DNA from: Chloroflexota bacterium
Lineage (GTDB): Bacteria; Desulfobacterota; Desulfuromonadia; Desulfuromonadales; Geopsychrobacteraceae
Assembly: GCA_015222355.1 (NCBI GenBank)
Contig: JADFVC010000014.1
Coordinates: forward strand, 1 to 7,407
Direction: 5' to 3'
Length of the DNA stretch: 7,407 nt
In this document: positions 1 to 6,466 of the stretch, in pieces
Layout of the letters: every line of letters starts with the position of its first letter
How positions within the stretch are numbered: the stretch's first letter is position 1
The notes under the pieces: generated by a model
The model's database searches: none
The model's input: the letters and a program-made list of their open reading frames with translations, nothing else
Told to the model about the DNA's origin: nothing
Made by a program: the position numbers and the translations under genes

Positions 1-1
1 C

Positions 2-343
2 TTCTACACGGCTATTACCTTTAACCCGGTTAACGTGGCAGAAAATATCAAAAATCAGGGTGGTTTTGTTCCTGGTATTCGCCCGGGTAAAGAAACGGCA
101 GATTATTTGGATACCGTGCTCGGTCGTTTGACCTTCGTTGGTGCTATCTATGTGTCTGTTGTTTGCGTGTTGCCGACTCTGTTGATCAATCAGTTGAATG
201 TCCCCTTCTTTTTCGGTGGAACATCGCTGTTGATTGTCGTTGGCGTCGGTATGGACACGGCTGCACAGATCGAGGCGCACCTGATTTCAAGATCCTATGA
301 AGGATTTATGAAGGGTGTGACCTTGAAAGGTCGACACGGTTAG
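2..343 (+). CDS. secY: Protein translocase subunit SecY, C-terminal part (5' end outside the window)
   Basis: SecY is the central channel subunit of the SecYEG translocon in the inner membrane, through which unfolded preproteins are exported and membrane proteins inserted. Only the last 113 codons are present; the reading frame is open from base 2 and ends with TAG at 341-343. Visible family hallmarks are the opening FYTAITFNP segment, the cytoplasmic loop before TM10 (VAEN...[10 protein letters not shown]), a hydrophobic TM10 ([19 protein letters not shown]), then [15 protein letters not shown] in TM9/10-type spacing and the terminal [10 protein letters not shown]...YEGFMKG tail. An in-frame GTG at 35 lies in the middle of the conserved domain and is not a start. 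The gene sits 11 nt upstream of adk, the usual secY-adk-map arrangement at the end of the spc operon. The identification is secure; the missing N-terminal three quarters cannot be assessed. Confidence 0.97.
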   Translation, partial: FYTAITFNPVNVAENIKNQGGFVPGIRPGKETADYLDTVLGRLTFVGAIYVSVVCVLPTLLINQLNVPFFFGGTSLLIVVGVGMDTAAQIEAHLISRSYEGFMKGVTLKGRHG

Positions 344-345
344 GA
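342..345 (+). promoter_or_regulatory. Shine-Dalgarno of adk overlapping the secY stop codon
   Basis: The sequence TAGGA at 341-345 contains both the secY TAG stop and an AGGA ribosome-binding core, 9 nt before the adk ATG at 355. A second AGGA (349-352) is only 2 nt from the ATG and is too close to work. The overlap suggests that ribosomes finishing secY help initiate adk. This is an inference from spacing. Confidence 0.5.
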
Positions 346-354
346 ATTAGGATA

Positions 355-1002
355 ATGAAGCTGGTTTTGCTTGGCCCTCCCGGTGCCGGTAAAGGAACTC
401 AAGCGGCAATGTTGGTTGCAGAGTTTGACATTCCTCAGATTTCGACTGGGGACATGTTGCGTGCTGCTGTGCGTGATCAATCGCCGATGGGGATCAAGGC
501 CAAAGAATATATGGACGCCGGTGGACTGGTTCCGGATGCTGTTGTCGTCGGAATTGTTTGTGAACGACTGCAGCAAGCTGACTGTCAGGGTGGGTTTATT
601 CTTGACGGTTTTCCGCGCACGGTACAGCAAGCCGATGCGTTAAAGCAGACCTTGTCGGATATGAACATGCAGCTGGATTCGGTTATTTCTCTGGAAGTTA
701 ATACGGAGTCTCTCGTTGAGCGTTTGATCGGACGGCGGACTTGTGGCACCTGCGGTAAAGGCTTCCACCTGAAATTTGATCCGCCTGGTTCTGATGGTCG
801 CTGTAGTGTTTGTGGTGGCGAGTTGGTTCACCGTGATGATGATCAGGAGGCAACCATCCGTAACCGGATGGATGTCTACCATCAGCAGACCGCTCCTCTT
901 GAGGATTACTATCGTCAGGACGGCTTGCTGCAGGCGATCAACGGCATGGATGAAATTGTCACAGTACAGCAGAAGATAGTTTCTGCTCTGCAGGCTGGTT
1001 AA
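355..1002 (+). CDS. adk: Adenylate kinase, zinc-type LID domain
   Basis: Cytosolic enzyme catalysing ATP + AMP = 2 ADP, which sets the adenine nucleotide balance. The 215-residue length is that of the long (LID-containing) bacterial form. Residues 7-15 are the P-loop GPPGAGKGT, followed by the AMP-binding STGDMLR (30-36) and the signature FILDGFPRT (81-89), with Arg88 as the conserved nucleotide-binding arginine. The LID spans roughly 126-163 and carries Cys130-x2-Cys133 and Cys150-x2-Cys153, the structural Zn2+ site seen in Gram-positive and many deltaproteobacterial enzymes. In E. coli this site is replaced by a non-metal hydrogen-bond network. HRDDDQ (159-164) and the RNRMDVY arginines (169-175) complete the catalytic set. 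The ATG at 355 gives the canonical MKLVLLGPPG N-terminus. The gene lies between secY and map and is probably co-transcribed with both; its stop is 1 nt from the map start. Confidence 0.98.
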   Translation: MKLVLLGPPGAGKGTQAAMLVAEFDIPQISTGDMLRAAVRDQSPMGIKAKEYMDAGGLVPDAVVVGIVCERLQQADCQGGFILDGFPRTVQQADALKQTLSDMNMQLDSVISLEVNTESLVERLIGRRTCGTCGKGFHLKFDPPGSDGRCSVCGGELVHRDDDQEATIRNRMDVYHQQTAPLEDYYRQDGLLQAINGMDEIVTVQQKIVSALQAG

Positions 1003-1003
1003 G

Positions 1004-1756
1004 TTGATAATCCTCAAGTCTCAGTCTGAACTTGAGAAGATGCGTAAAGCTGGGAGGATGGTCGCTGAAGTCCTCCAGTTGCTCCGCGAACGCATTCGGC
1101 CGGGGGTTACAACTCTGGAGCTGAATCGGTTAGCGGAGGATAGATGTGAAAAATGGAAGGCACGCCCGGCCTTTAAGGGTTATGGCGGCTTTCCTTTTAC
1201 TATTTGTGCTTCCCCGAATGATCGGGTCGTACATGGTTTCCCGAATCAGCAACCGCTGCAGGAGGGAGACATCATAAGTATCGATTTCGGTTTAGTTACT
1301 GATGGTTTTTATGGTGATTCTGCCGTCACGATACCGGTTGGTGAAATAAACAAAACAACGCAGCGTTTGTTGGATGTCACCAAGGAGTCGCTCGAACTCG
1401 GCATAGCGGCTGCTCAGCCGGGCGGACGACTCTCTGACATATCTCATGCAGTGCAAAGTCGTGTTGAATGTGATCATTTCAGTGTTGTTCGGGAGTTTGT
1501 CGGCCACGGAATCGGCCGCCAATTGCATGAGGATCCACAGATTCCAAATTACGGTCCGCCGGCACGGGGGCCGATTCTTAAAGTCGGGATGACCATGGCG
1601 ATTGAGCCGATGGTCAATATCGGCTTGCCTGCTGTCAAGGTGTTGCAGGATGGTTGGACTGCGGTCACTATAGATGGCTGCTATTCAGCACATTTTGAAC
1701 ATACGATAGCAATCACAGAAAACGGGCCGGAAATATTAACCCGTTTGGATCATTAA
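1004..1756 (+). CDS. map: Methionine aminopeptidase, type I (TTG start)
   Basis: Cytosolic metalloprotease that removes the initiator methionine from nascent proteins when residue 2 is small, acting at the ribosome exit after deformylation. The 250-residue length is normal for type Ia enzymes, without an N-terminal zinc finger. The five metal ligands are all visible: Asp94 (SIDFG), Asp105 (GDSAV), His168 (FVGHGIG), Glu201 (MAIEPM) and Glu232 (HFEHT). The substrate-binding histidines His77 (VVHGFP) and His175 (LHEDP) are also present. The start is TTG at 1004: an in-frame TAG at 977-979 bounds the frame upstream, no ATG lies between, and the first in-frame ATG (residue 13) would cut into the conserved EKMRKAGRM helix. 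No strong Shine-Dalgarno is seen, only an AGG at 992-994. With a 1-nt gap after the adk stop, initiation is probably coupled to adk termination. Confidence 0.97.
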   Translation: MIILKSQSELEKMRKAGRMVAEVLQLLRERIRPGVTTLELNRLAEDRCEKWKARPAFKGYGGFPFTICASPNDRVVHGFPNQQPLQEGDIISIDFGLVTDGFYGDSAVTIPVGEINKTTQRLLDVTKESLELGIAAAQPGGRLSDISHAVQSRVECDHFSVVREFVGHGIGRQLHEDPQIPNYGPPARGPILKVGMTMAIEPMVNIGLPAVKVLQDGWTAVTIDGCYSAHFEHTIAITENGPEILTRLDH

Positions 1757-1810
1757 AAATTTGAGCGATAAAATCGATCAACAGAGATATCAGTAGAAAA
1801 GGATCTCAAG

Positions 1811-1924
1811 ATGAAGGTTAGAGCTTCAGTGAAAAAAATCTGCGATAAGTGCAAGGTCGTCAAACGCAAAGGCGTTATCCGGATCATCTGCGAGAATCCC
1901 AAACACAAGCAAAGACAGGGATAA
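1811..1924 (+). CDS. rpmJ: 50S ribosomal protein L36 (bL36), zinc-binding form
   Basis: This 37-residue gene reads [20 protein letters not shown] and ends [10 protein letters not shown]. It is the smallest large-subunit protein, which binds 23S rRNA near the L7/L12 stalk base. The zinc ribbon ligands Cys11, Cys14, Cys27 and His32 are all present, so this is the C+ (zinc) form rather than the zinc-free paralogue made under zinc starvation in some bacteria. The ATG at 1811 is preceded by AAAAGGA (1797-1803) with 7-nt spacing. The gene follows map after 54 nt and precedes rpsM by 20 nt, its standard place between the spc and alpha operons. It is very short, but the match to the family is residue for residue across the length. 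Confidence 0.97.
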   Translation: MKVRASVKKICDKCKVVKRKGVIRIICENPKHKQRQG

Positions 1925-1930
1925 GGCCCT

Positions 1931-1936
1931 AGGAGG
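1931..1936 (+). promoter_or_regulatory. Strong Shine-Dalgarno that fixes the TTG start of rpsM
   Basis: A perfect AGGAGG lies 8 nt before the TTG at 1945. An in-frame TAG at 1930-1932 overlaps the beginning of this site, and only four sense codons (none a start codon) separate it from the TTG. The TTG is therefore the only possible start that yields the full conserved N-terminus of S13. Confidence 0.85.
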
Positions 1937-1944
1937 AAAAGACA

Positions 1945-2313
1945 TTGGCACGTATTGCTGGAGTCGACTTGCCGCGCAACAAGCGCATAGAAGTGGCCAT
2001 GACCTACATTTATGGTATTGGTCGTATGACGTCTCAGGACATTCTCTCCCAGGCTGGTGTTGATTTTAATACCCGCACTGATGATTTAACAGAATCAGAA
2101 CTGGCGAAGATCCGTGAAACTATCGGCCAAAATTGTCGTGTTGAAGGTGACCTTCGTCGCGAACTTACGATGAACATCAAACGGTTGATGGATCTGGGTT
2201 GCTATCGTGGCCTGCGTCATCGTAAAGGGTTGCCTGTGCGAGGTCAGAATACCAAAAACAATTCACGGACTCGTAAGGGACCGAAGAAGACCGTTGCCGG
2301 TAAGAAGAAATAA
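1945..2313 (+). CDS. rpsM: 30S ribosomal protein S13 (uS13), TTG start
   Basis: Head protein of the small subunit, which bridges to the 50S (L5) and contacts P-site tRNA through its basic C-terminal tail. The 122 residues fit the family (118 in E. coli). It begins [20 protein letters not shown], contains the helix-two-turn-helix region including [13 protein letters not shown], then [17 protein letters not shown], and ends in the lysine-rich [11 protein letters not shown] tail. Initiation is at TTG, supported by a perfect AGGAGG and an in-frame stop just upstream. With rpsK, rpsD, rpoA and rplQ it forms the alpha operon. In E. coli, S4 represses this operon through a pseudoknot in the rpsM leader; here only 20 nt separate rpmJ and rpsM, so such a leader would have to lie within rpmJ and none is evident. 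Confidence 0.98.
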   Translation: MARIAGVDLPRNKRIEVAMTYIYGIGRMTSQDILSQAGVDFNTRTDDLTESELAKIRETIGQNCRVEGDLRRELTMNIKRLMDLGCYRGLRHRKGLPVRGQNTKNNSRTRKGPKKTVAGKKK

Positions 2314-2325
2314 GGCGGAGTTATC

Positions 2326-2721
2326 ATGGCTAAGTCAGGTAAAAAGGTTACTCGTAAAAAGGTTGAAAAGAAGAATATCGCCAAAGGTGTGGCGCATATT
2401 CAGTCCACCTTTAACAATACTATTATAACCATCTGTGATCCGGTAGGTAATGTAATCGCCTGGTCGACATCAGGTGCAAAAGGGTTTAAAGGCTCCCGGA
2501 AAAGTACCCCGTTTGCCGCCCAGATGGCAGCAGAGGAAGCTGCTACCAAGGCAATGGAACATGGGATGCGTTCGGTTGAGGCTTACGTCAAAGGTCCCGG
2601 CAGCGGACGTGAGTCGGCTTTGCGTGCACTTGCTCTGGCTGGTTTGACAGTAACAATGATCAAGGACGTGACGCCGATTCCTCATAATGGTTGCCGTCCG
2701 CCCAAGCGTCGTCGCGTTTAA
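2326..2721 (+). CDS. rpsK: 30S ribosomal protein S11 (uS11)
   Basis: Platform protein of the small subunit that contacts 16S rRNA near the E-site and mRNA exit, next to S6/S18. The 131 residues match the family length. After a basic N-terminal extension ([17 protein letters not shown]) come the conserved [14 protein letters not shown] strand, [34 protein letters not shown] and the highly conserved end [14 protein letters not shown]. The Asn-Gly in that last motif is the site that becomes isoaspartate in E. coli S11. The ATG at 2326 follows GGCGGAG (2314-2320) at 5 nt, and the gap to rpsM is 12 nt. Nothing is unusual about it. Confidence 0.98.
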   Translation: MAKSGKKVTRKKVEKKNIAKGVAHIQSTFNNTIITICDPVGNVIAWSTSGAKGFKGSRKSTPFAAQMAAEEAATKAMEHGMRSVEAYVKGPGSGRESALRALALAGLTVTMIKDVTPIPHNGCRPPKRRRV

Positions 2722-2726
2722 GCGTT

Positions 2727-2733
2727 AAGGAGG
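2727..2733 (+). promoter_or_regulatory. Strong Shine-Dalgarno that fixes the TTG start of rpsD
   Basis: AAGGAGG lies 6 nt before the TTG at 2740. The rpsK stop TAA (2719-2721) is in the same frame, and the six codons between it and the TTG include no ATG, GTG or TTG, so the TTG is the only start that gives the conserved [10 protein letters not shown]-terminus. Confidence 0.85.
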
Positions 2734-2739
2734 ATAAAG

Positions 2740-3369
2740 TTGTCTAGGTATTCAGGACCTGTCTGCCGTCAGTGCAGAAGAGAAAATTGTAAACTGTTCC
2801 TCAAGGGGGACAGATGCTATACCGATAAATGTGCCGTTGAGCGTCGCAACTATGCTCCGGGACAACATGGCCAGCGACGTACCAAGGTTTCTGACTATGG
2901 TGTTCAGTTGCGTGAAAAGCAAAAGGTTAAACGGACTTACGGCTTGCAGGAGAAGCAATTCCGCCTCTATTTCGAGAAGGCTGACCGTATGAAAGGCGTC
3001 ACCGGCGAAAATCTGCTGATGCTTCTCGAGCGACGCCTTGACAGTATTGTCTATCGACTTGGTTTTGCCGTATCTCGTGCTCAAGCCAGAACCCTGGTTC
3101 GTCATGGCCACTTTCAGGTCAATAGCTGTAAGGTTGACATTCCGTCTTATCTGGTACGTCCGGATGATGTTATCAGCCTGCGCGAGAAGAGCCGTGAAGT
3201 TACCTGCATCAATGAGTCTCTCGACAGTGTTATGCGGCGTGGTGTGCCTTCGTGGGTGGAACTTGATCGTGACGCGTATAAAGGTACGATTAAGGCTCTG
3301 CCGGTACGAAGCGAGTTGACAACACCTGAGTTCCAAGAGCAGTTGATTGTCGAGCTTTACTCCAAGTAA
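2740..3369 (+). CDS. rpsD: 30S ribosomal protein S4 (uS4), zinc-binding form, TTG start
   Basis: Primary 16S rRNA-binding protein that nucleates 30S body assembly and lines the mRNA entry tunnel. In many bacteria it also autoregulates the alpha operon. The 209-residue length is typical. The N-terminus has Cys9, Cys12, Cys26 and Cys31 (CRQC...RCYTDKC), the zinc site known in Thermus and Bacillus-type S4 and lost in E. coli. A fifth cysteine, Cys17, is probably not a ligand. APGQHGQRR follows, and the S4 RNA-binding fold occupies roughly residues 98-160 ([32 protein letters not shown]). The C-terminus ends in [12 protein letters not shown], as in the family. It initiates at TTG with an AAGGAGG site and lies between rpsK (18 nt) and rpoA (42 nt). 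A 194-codon open frame on the opposite strand is a shadow of this gene. Confidence 0.98.
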   Translation: MSRYSGPVCRQCRRENCKLFLKGDRCYTDKCAVERRNYAPGQHGQRRTKVSDYGVQLREKQKVKRTYGLQEKQFRLYFEKADRMKGVTGENLLMLLERRLDSIVYRLGFAVSRAQARTLVRHGHFQVNSCKVDIPSYLVRPDDVISLREKSREVTCINESLDSVMRRGVPSWVELDRDAYKGTIKALPVRSELTTPEFQEQLIVELYSK

Positions 3370-3393
3370 TTGATAGCCTCGTCAGGGAAGCTT

Positions 3394-3402
3394 GAGAGGG
3401 AG
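3394..3402 (+). promoter_or_regulatory. Shine-Dalgarno supporting the rpoA ATG at 3412
   Basis: GAGAGGGAG ends 9 nt before the ATG at 3412. An in-frame TTG at 3370, directly after the rpsD stop, would add 14 residues ([14 protein letters not shown]) that do not resemble the family and would place this Shine-Dalgarno inside the coding region. The ATG is preferred. Confidence 0.75.
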
Positions 3403-3411
3403 AATCTATAT

Positions 3412-4422
3412 ATGTACAAAAACTGGAGAGACCTGATCAAACCAAAGCGTCTCGAAGCGACTGAGCTGACCGAAAATTACGGCAAATTTGTTGCTGAACC
3501 TTTCGAGCGTGGGTTCGGTACAACTCTCGGTAACTCATTGCGCCGTATCCTGCTGTCGTCGCTGCAGGGAGCGGCAATTACTTCGGTACGGATTAAAAAT
3601 GTTCATCACGAGTTCTCCAGTGTCGTCGGTTTGACTGAGGATGTGACAGATATCATCCTAAATCTTAAGGGCGTCAAGGTCCGTTTGCATGGTCACGATC
3701 CGCGCAATGTCAGGATTGTTAAAAAAGGTTCCGGGGTCATCAAGGCCGGTGACATTATTACTGACAATAACGTAGAAATTCTCAATCCTGATCATCATAT
3801 TGCCACTTGCGGCGATGAGACCGATCTCGAAATTGATATGGCCGTTGCCATGGGCAAAGGTTATGTTTCTGCGGAAAAAAATCGTGATGAGAACGCTCCA
3901 GTCGGGACTATTCCAATCGACGCAATCTTTACACCGATTGTCAAAGTCAATTTTAATGTCTCAAATGCACGTGTTGGGCAGATCACAGATTATGATAAAT
4001 TGACTCTTGAGGTTGCAACAGATAGTAGCGTTAATCCGGATGATGCGGTTGCCTACTCTGCAAAGATTCTCAAGGAGCAACTGCAGATTTTCATCAATTT
4101 TGATGAAACAGAAGAGCCGGTTCCTCAAGAAGAGGAAGGTGAGAAGCAGAAGATTAACGAAAATTTATATCGTTCTGTTGAAGAGCTTGAACTGTCAGTT
4201 CGCAGTGCTAACTGCTTGAAAAACGCCCAAATCAACCGGATTGGCGAATTGGTTCAGAAGACTGAAGCCGAAATGCTGAAAACTCAGAATTTCGGTCGCA
4301 AGTCGCTGAACGAAATTAAGGATATTCTCGCTGAAATGGGCCTGAGTCTTGGGATGAGTTTGGAAAACTTCCCTGATCCTGAGTACCTGAAAATGATTCA
4401 AAAAGGACAGGACGACGAGTAG
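3412..4422 (+). CDS. rpoA: DNA-directed RNA polymerase subunit alpha
   Basis: The alpha dimer is the scaffold for beta and beta' assembly, and its C-terminal domain binds UP-element DNA and activators. From the ATG the protein is 336 residues, beginning [15 protein letters not shown], which fits the family (329 in E. coli). The NTD (about 1-230) shows the [18 protein letters not shown] dimerisation/beta-binding helix with Arg45 at the position known to matter for assembly in E. coli. An acidic linker rich in E and Q (about 229-246) leads to the CTD (about 247-320). The CTD carries RSANCLKN with Arg264, Asn267 and Cys268, equivalent to the E. coli DNA-contacting Arg265/Asn268/Cys269, and the second DNA-binding helix motif [11 protein letters not shown]. 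The gene is in its conserved place between rpsD and rplQ. Identification is secure; the start rests on homology and the Shine-Dalgarno. Confidence 0.98.
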   Translation: MYKNWRDLIKPKRLEATELTENYGKFVAEPFERGFGTTLGNSLRRILLSSLQGAAITSVRIKNVHHEFSSVVGLTEDVTDIILNLKGVKVRLHGHDPRNVRIVKKGSGVIKAGDIITDNNVEILNPDHHIATCGDETDLEIDMAVAMGKGYVSAEKNRDENAPVGTIPIDAIFTPIVKVNFNVSNARVGQITDYDKLTLEVATDSSVNPDDAVAYSAKILKEQLQIFINFDETEEPVPQEEEGEKQKINENLYRSVEELELSVRSANCLKNAQINRIGELVQKTEAEMLKTQNFGRKSLNEIKDILAEMGLSLGMSLENFPDPEYLKMIQKGQDDE

Positions 4423-4453
4423 CTCCTGTGAAGTATAGAAAGGAACCAAAGTA

Positions 4454-4933
4454 ATGCGTCACAATAAATCCGGCAGAAGTCTCGGCCGTAAACCAGATCA
4501 TCGCCAGCATATGATGCGCAATATGGTCACTTCTTTTTTTGAGCATGAAAAAATTACGACGACCGATACTCGCGCAAAAGAGTTGCGTAAATTGGTGGAC
4601 AAGATGATTACGCTTGGCAAGCGCGGTGATCTGCACGCTCGTCGTCAGGCTTTACAAGTTATTCGTGTTCCAAAGGTCGTCGGTAAGCTTTTTGAGCTGA
4701 TTGCCCCACGATATCAACAACGTCCCGGCGGCTACACTCGGATCATCAAGCTAGCGAATCGCCAGGGTGATAATGCACCGATGGTCATTATTGAGCTGGT
4801 CGAAGAGGAGTTTACCGCTAAGGTTAAAAAGCCTGCTCCGGTTGCAGAAGTTGTCGCTGAACCTGTTGCAGAATCTGCAGAGACAACTGAAACAACTGAA
4901 GAAACCGTTAAGGAAGAAAAAAACGAAGGCTGA
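4454..4933 (+). CDS. rplQ: 50S ribosomal protein L17 (bL17) with an extended acidic C-terminal tail
   Basis: Large-subunit protein at the back of the 50S near the exit tunnel. The N-terminal ~118 residues are a standard bL17 core: [20 protein letters not shown], the [21 protein letters not shown] helix and the [11 protein letters not shown]...[10 protein letters not shown]-terminal strand. The protein is 159 residues, against about 120-127 for the compact form (127 in E. coli). The extra ~40 residues begin [12 protein letters not shown] and end [11 protein letters not shown], are low in complexity, rich in Ala/Val/Glu/Pro then Glu/Thr, and are expected to be disordered. Tail-bearing bL17 is known in several phyla, so this is a variant and not a fusion to another domain. 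The ATG follows AGGA (4441-4444) at 9 nt. It is the last gene before the operon terminator. Confidence 0.96.
   Translation: MRHNKSGRSLGRKPDHRQHMMRNMVTSFFEHEKITTTDTRAKELRKLVDKMITLGKRGDLHARRQALQVIRVPKVVGKLFELIAPRYQQRPGGYTRIIKLANRQGDNAPMVIIELVEEEFTAKVKKPAPVAEVVAEPVAESAETTETTEETVKEEKNEG
4841..4900 (+). repeat. Short direct repeats encoding the L17 tail
   Basis: Two 9-bp repeats are visible inside the 3' end of rplQ. ACAACTGAA occurs twice in perfect tandem (4883-4891 and 4892-4900). GTTGCAGAA occurs at 4841-4849 and 4865-4873. Copies of each are in phase with one another (9 and 24 nt apart), so changes in copy number would keep the reading frame. They look like products of replication slippage. 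Confidence 0.7.
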
Positions 4934-4954
4934 TGATTCCTGGATAATTAGTTT

Positions 4955-4996
4955 ACAAGGGGCAAGGAGTTTTCTCCTTGCCCCTTGTTGTTTTTT
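4955..4996 (+). terminator. Rho-independent terminator closing the alpha operon
   Basis: A 15-bp perfect stem (arm ACAAGGGGCAAGGAG at 4955-4969, complementary arm 4974-4988) closes a TTTT loop and is followed by TG and then six T residues (4991-4996). It begins 21 nt after the rplQ stop. There is no A-run on the 5' side, so it should act only on the + strand. This is the first convincing terminator in the window and marks the end of the secY...rplQ transcription unit. Confidence 0.95.
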
Positions 4997-5011
4997 GCCT
5001 TCATAGGTCAA

Positions 5012-5040
5012 TTGACTCCATGGTTTGTGAGTGTTACTTT
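5012..5040 (+). promoter_or_regulatory. Candidate sigma-70 promoter for mgtE-recO
   Basis: TTGACT (5012-5017, 5 of 6 matches to the -35 consensus) is followed after exactly 17 bp by TACTTT (5035-5040), which keeps the T, A and final T that matter most in a -10 box. It lies between the alpha-operon terminator and mgtE, where a promoter is expected. Transcription would start near 5047 and give a leader of about 50 nt. The -10 is weak elsewhere, so confidence is limited. An alternative AT-rich segment at 5053-5062 has no good -35. Confidence 0.4.
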
Positions 5041-5047
5041 CGCAAAC
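5023..5047 (+). repeat. Imperfect inverted repeat overlapping the candidate mgtE promoter
   Basis: GTTTGTGA (5023-5030) and TCGCAAAC (5040-5047) are inverted copies with 7 of 8 matches, separated by 9 nt. The right arm overlaps the last base of the candidate -10 box and the presumed start point. It could be an operator for a dimeric regulator, or, if transcribed, a hairpin with one G-U pair. No known regulator is recognised from the sequence. Confidence 0.4.
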
Positions 5048-5099
5048 ATTGATTTATATATCGTGATCTTGATTCTTTAGGTTCGCCTGGGAGGTTCTG

Positions 5100-6458
5100 A
5101 TGCATGAACAAAAGATGCAGTTATTACAAGGAACCGTCAGTAAGTTGTTGCGTCGTGGCGCAACAACAAATCTGAAAAAAGCCCTTGGCAAAATTCACCC
5201 TGCCGATATTGCCCACCTTTTTCGTTATTTCAGCCTGAAAGATCAGAAAACACTGCTGGGCCTGATTCCAGAGAAAGAACAGGCTGCCGATGTGTTGTCT
5301 GAGATAGAGCCGGATGCTCAGTTCAAACTTGCGGAACTGCTGGATAAGGAATTTCTTATCTCGATTGTCCAGCAGATGGCTGATGATGATGGGGCTGAGC
5401 TGATCCGAAATCTGCCCGAGGAACTCGCCGAAGAAATTCTTGATGCACTGCATGGTGATCAGTCTGAGGACGTCGAGCAGCTGCTTGGTTATGGTGAAGA
5501 CACGGCTGGTGGCATCATGTCGACCGATGTCCTATCGCTTGACCAGGAAATGACCGTCAAGCAAGCGATAGAAATCTTGCAGGATGCCAGTGATTACGAG
5601 ATGGTTTTCTATCTCTACGTGGTCGATGATCACAACCACTTGGTTGGTGTGTTGTCGTTGCGGCAATTGTTGACGGTCTCTCCGTCAACCCATCTGCGTG
5701 ATCTCATGACGACCGATGTCTTGCGGGTTCGTACAGATATGGATCAGGAAGAGGTCGCTGATCTGGTTGCAAAATACAATATTCTGGCTATCCCGGTTGT
5801 TGATGAGCATGGTAAATTAGTAGGTCTGATAACCGTCGATGATGTCATTGATGTTATGCGCGACGAAGCAACCGAAGATATCCTGCGGATGGCGGGAACC
5901 AGCGAGGAGGAATTGCTCTACGGTTACAAATCTTTTCATGTCGCTCGCTTACGTTTGCCCTGGCTCCTGACGACCCTGGTTGGTGGCGTGGTGACAGGGT
6001 CGCTGATGTGGTTCTATAAGGCAACTCTTGAACAGGCAATTATGTTGATTTCCTTCATCCCCGTTATTACCGGTATGGGGGGGAATGTCGGTGGGCAGAC
6101 ATCAACAATCATCGTCCGTGGTTTTGCCACCGGCCGGATCGATTATTCCATGTTGCGACAGATTTTTCTGAAAGAACTGCGGGTCGGGTTGATCATGGGC
6201 TCAGTTTGCGGTTTGACCATTGCCGCAGTTGCGTTCTTCTGGCACCAGAACCTTTATCTTGGCCTGGTGGTCGGTATTGCCATGGCTGTTGCGATTTCTG
6301 TCGCTGCCTGTATGGGGGTGCTGGTCACGGTCTTTTTTAAAAAGGTCGGGATTGATCCCGCGATTGCCTCCAGCCCTTTTGTTCAGACGGTTAATGATAT
6401 CACTGGCATTCTGATCTATTTCAGCACCGCAACCCTCTTTATTCATCATCTTATCTAG
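5100..6458 (+). CDS. mgtE: MgtE-family magnesium channel/transporter
   Basis: Inner-membrane homodimeric Mg2+ channel whose cytosolic domains sense Mg2+ and close the pore when it is plentiful. The 452 residues match the family (about 450). Domain order is an MgtE N superhelical domain (about 28-131), a CBS pair (about 138-257) starting at EDTAGGIMSTD, a connecting plug helix, and five membrane segments from about 284 to the end. Pore signatures are clear: P321-VITGMGGNVGGQ (to 333) in TM2 and D419PAIASSPFVQTVND433 leading into TM5. Asp433 corresponds to the Asp432 Mg2+-selectivity residue of the Thermus thermophilus structure. The ATG at 5100 has GGGAGG (5089-5094) 5 nt upstream. It is preceded by the alpha-operon terminator and so belongs to a new unit, with recO 8 nt downstream. 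Mg2+ is the likely substrate, though some MgtE proteins also pass other divalent cations. Confidence 0.96.
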   Translation: MHEQKMQLLQGTVSKLLRRGATTNLKKALGKIHPADIAHLFRYFSLKDQKTLLGLIPEKEQAADVLSEIEPDAQFKLAELLDKEFLISIVQQMADDDGAELIRNLPEELAEEILDALHGDQSEDVEQLLGYGEDTAGGIMSTDVLSLDQEMTVKQAIEILQDASDYEMVFYLYVVDDHNHLVGVLSLRQLLTVSPSTHLRDLMTTDVLRVRTDMDQEEVADLVAKYNILAIPVVDEHGKLVGLITVDDVIDVMRDEATEDILRMAGTSEEELLYGYKSFHVARLRLPWLLTTLVGGVVTGSLMWFYKATLEQAIMLISFIPVITGMGGNVGGQTSTIIVRGFATGRIDYSMLRQIFLKELRVGLIMGSVCGLTIAAVAFFWHQNLYLGLVVGIAMAVAISVAACMGVLVTVFFKKVGIDPAIASSPFVQTVNDITGILIYFSTATLFIHHLI

Positions 6459-6466
6459 GCGGCCAG

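Noticed and set aside
1761..1790. Internal promoter before rpmJ (TTGAGC ... AGATAT)
   Set aside because: The -10 match is poor at any allowed spacing; the region is more simply a spacer within the operon.
2752..3336. 194-codon open frame on the minus strand
   Set aside because: It lies entirely antisense to rpsD, its translation resembles no family, and rpsD is unmistakable on the + strand.
3377..3399. Hairpin CCTC...GAGG masking the rpoA Shine-Dalgarno
   Set aside because: Only four base pairs with a loop of 15 nt; too weak to be credible without conservation data.
3370..3411. TTG at 3370 as an earlier start of rpoA (adds 14 residues)
   Set aside because: The extra residues do not fit the RpoA family, the TTG follows the rpsD stop without its own Shine-Dalgarno at suitable spacing, and a good Shine-Dalgarno (3394-3402) serves the ATG at 3412.
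5026..5044. CRP/FNR-type site (TGTGA...TCACA-like) in the mgtE upstream region
   Set aside because: The half-sites are separated by 9 nt rather than 6, and the right half is TCGCA rather than TCACA.
5000..5099. M-box Mg2+ riboswitch upstream of mgtE
   Set aside because: Only about 100 nt separate the terminator and mgtE, too short for the ~160-nt M-box, and there is no terminator hairpin just before the gene.
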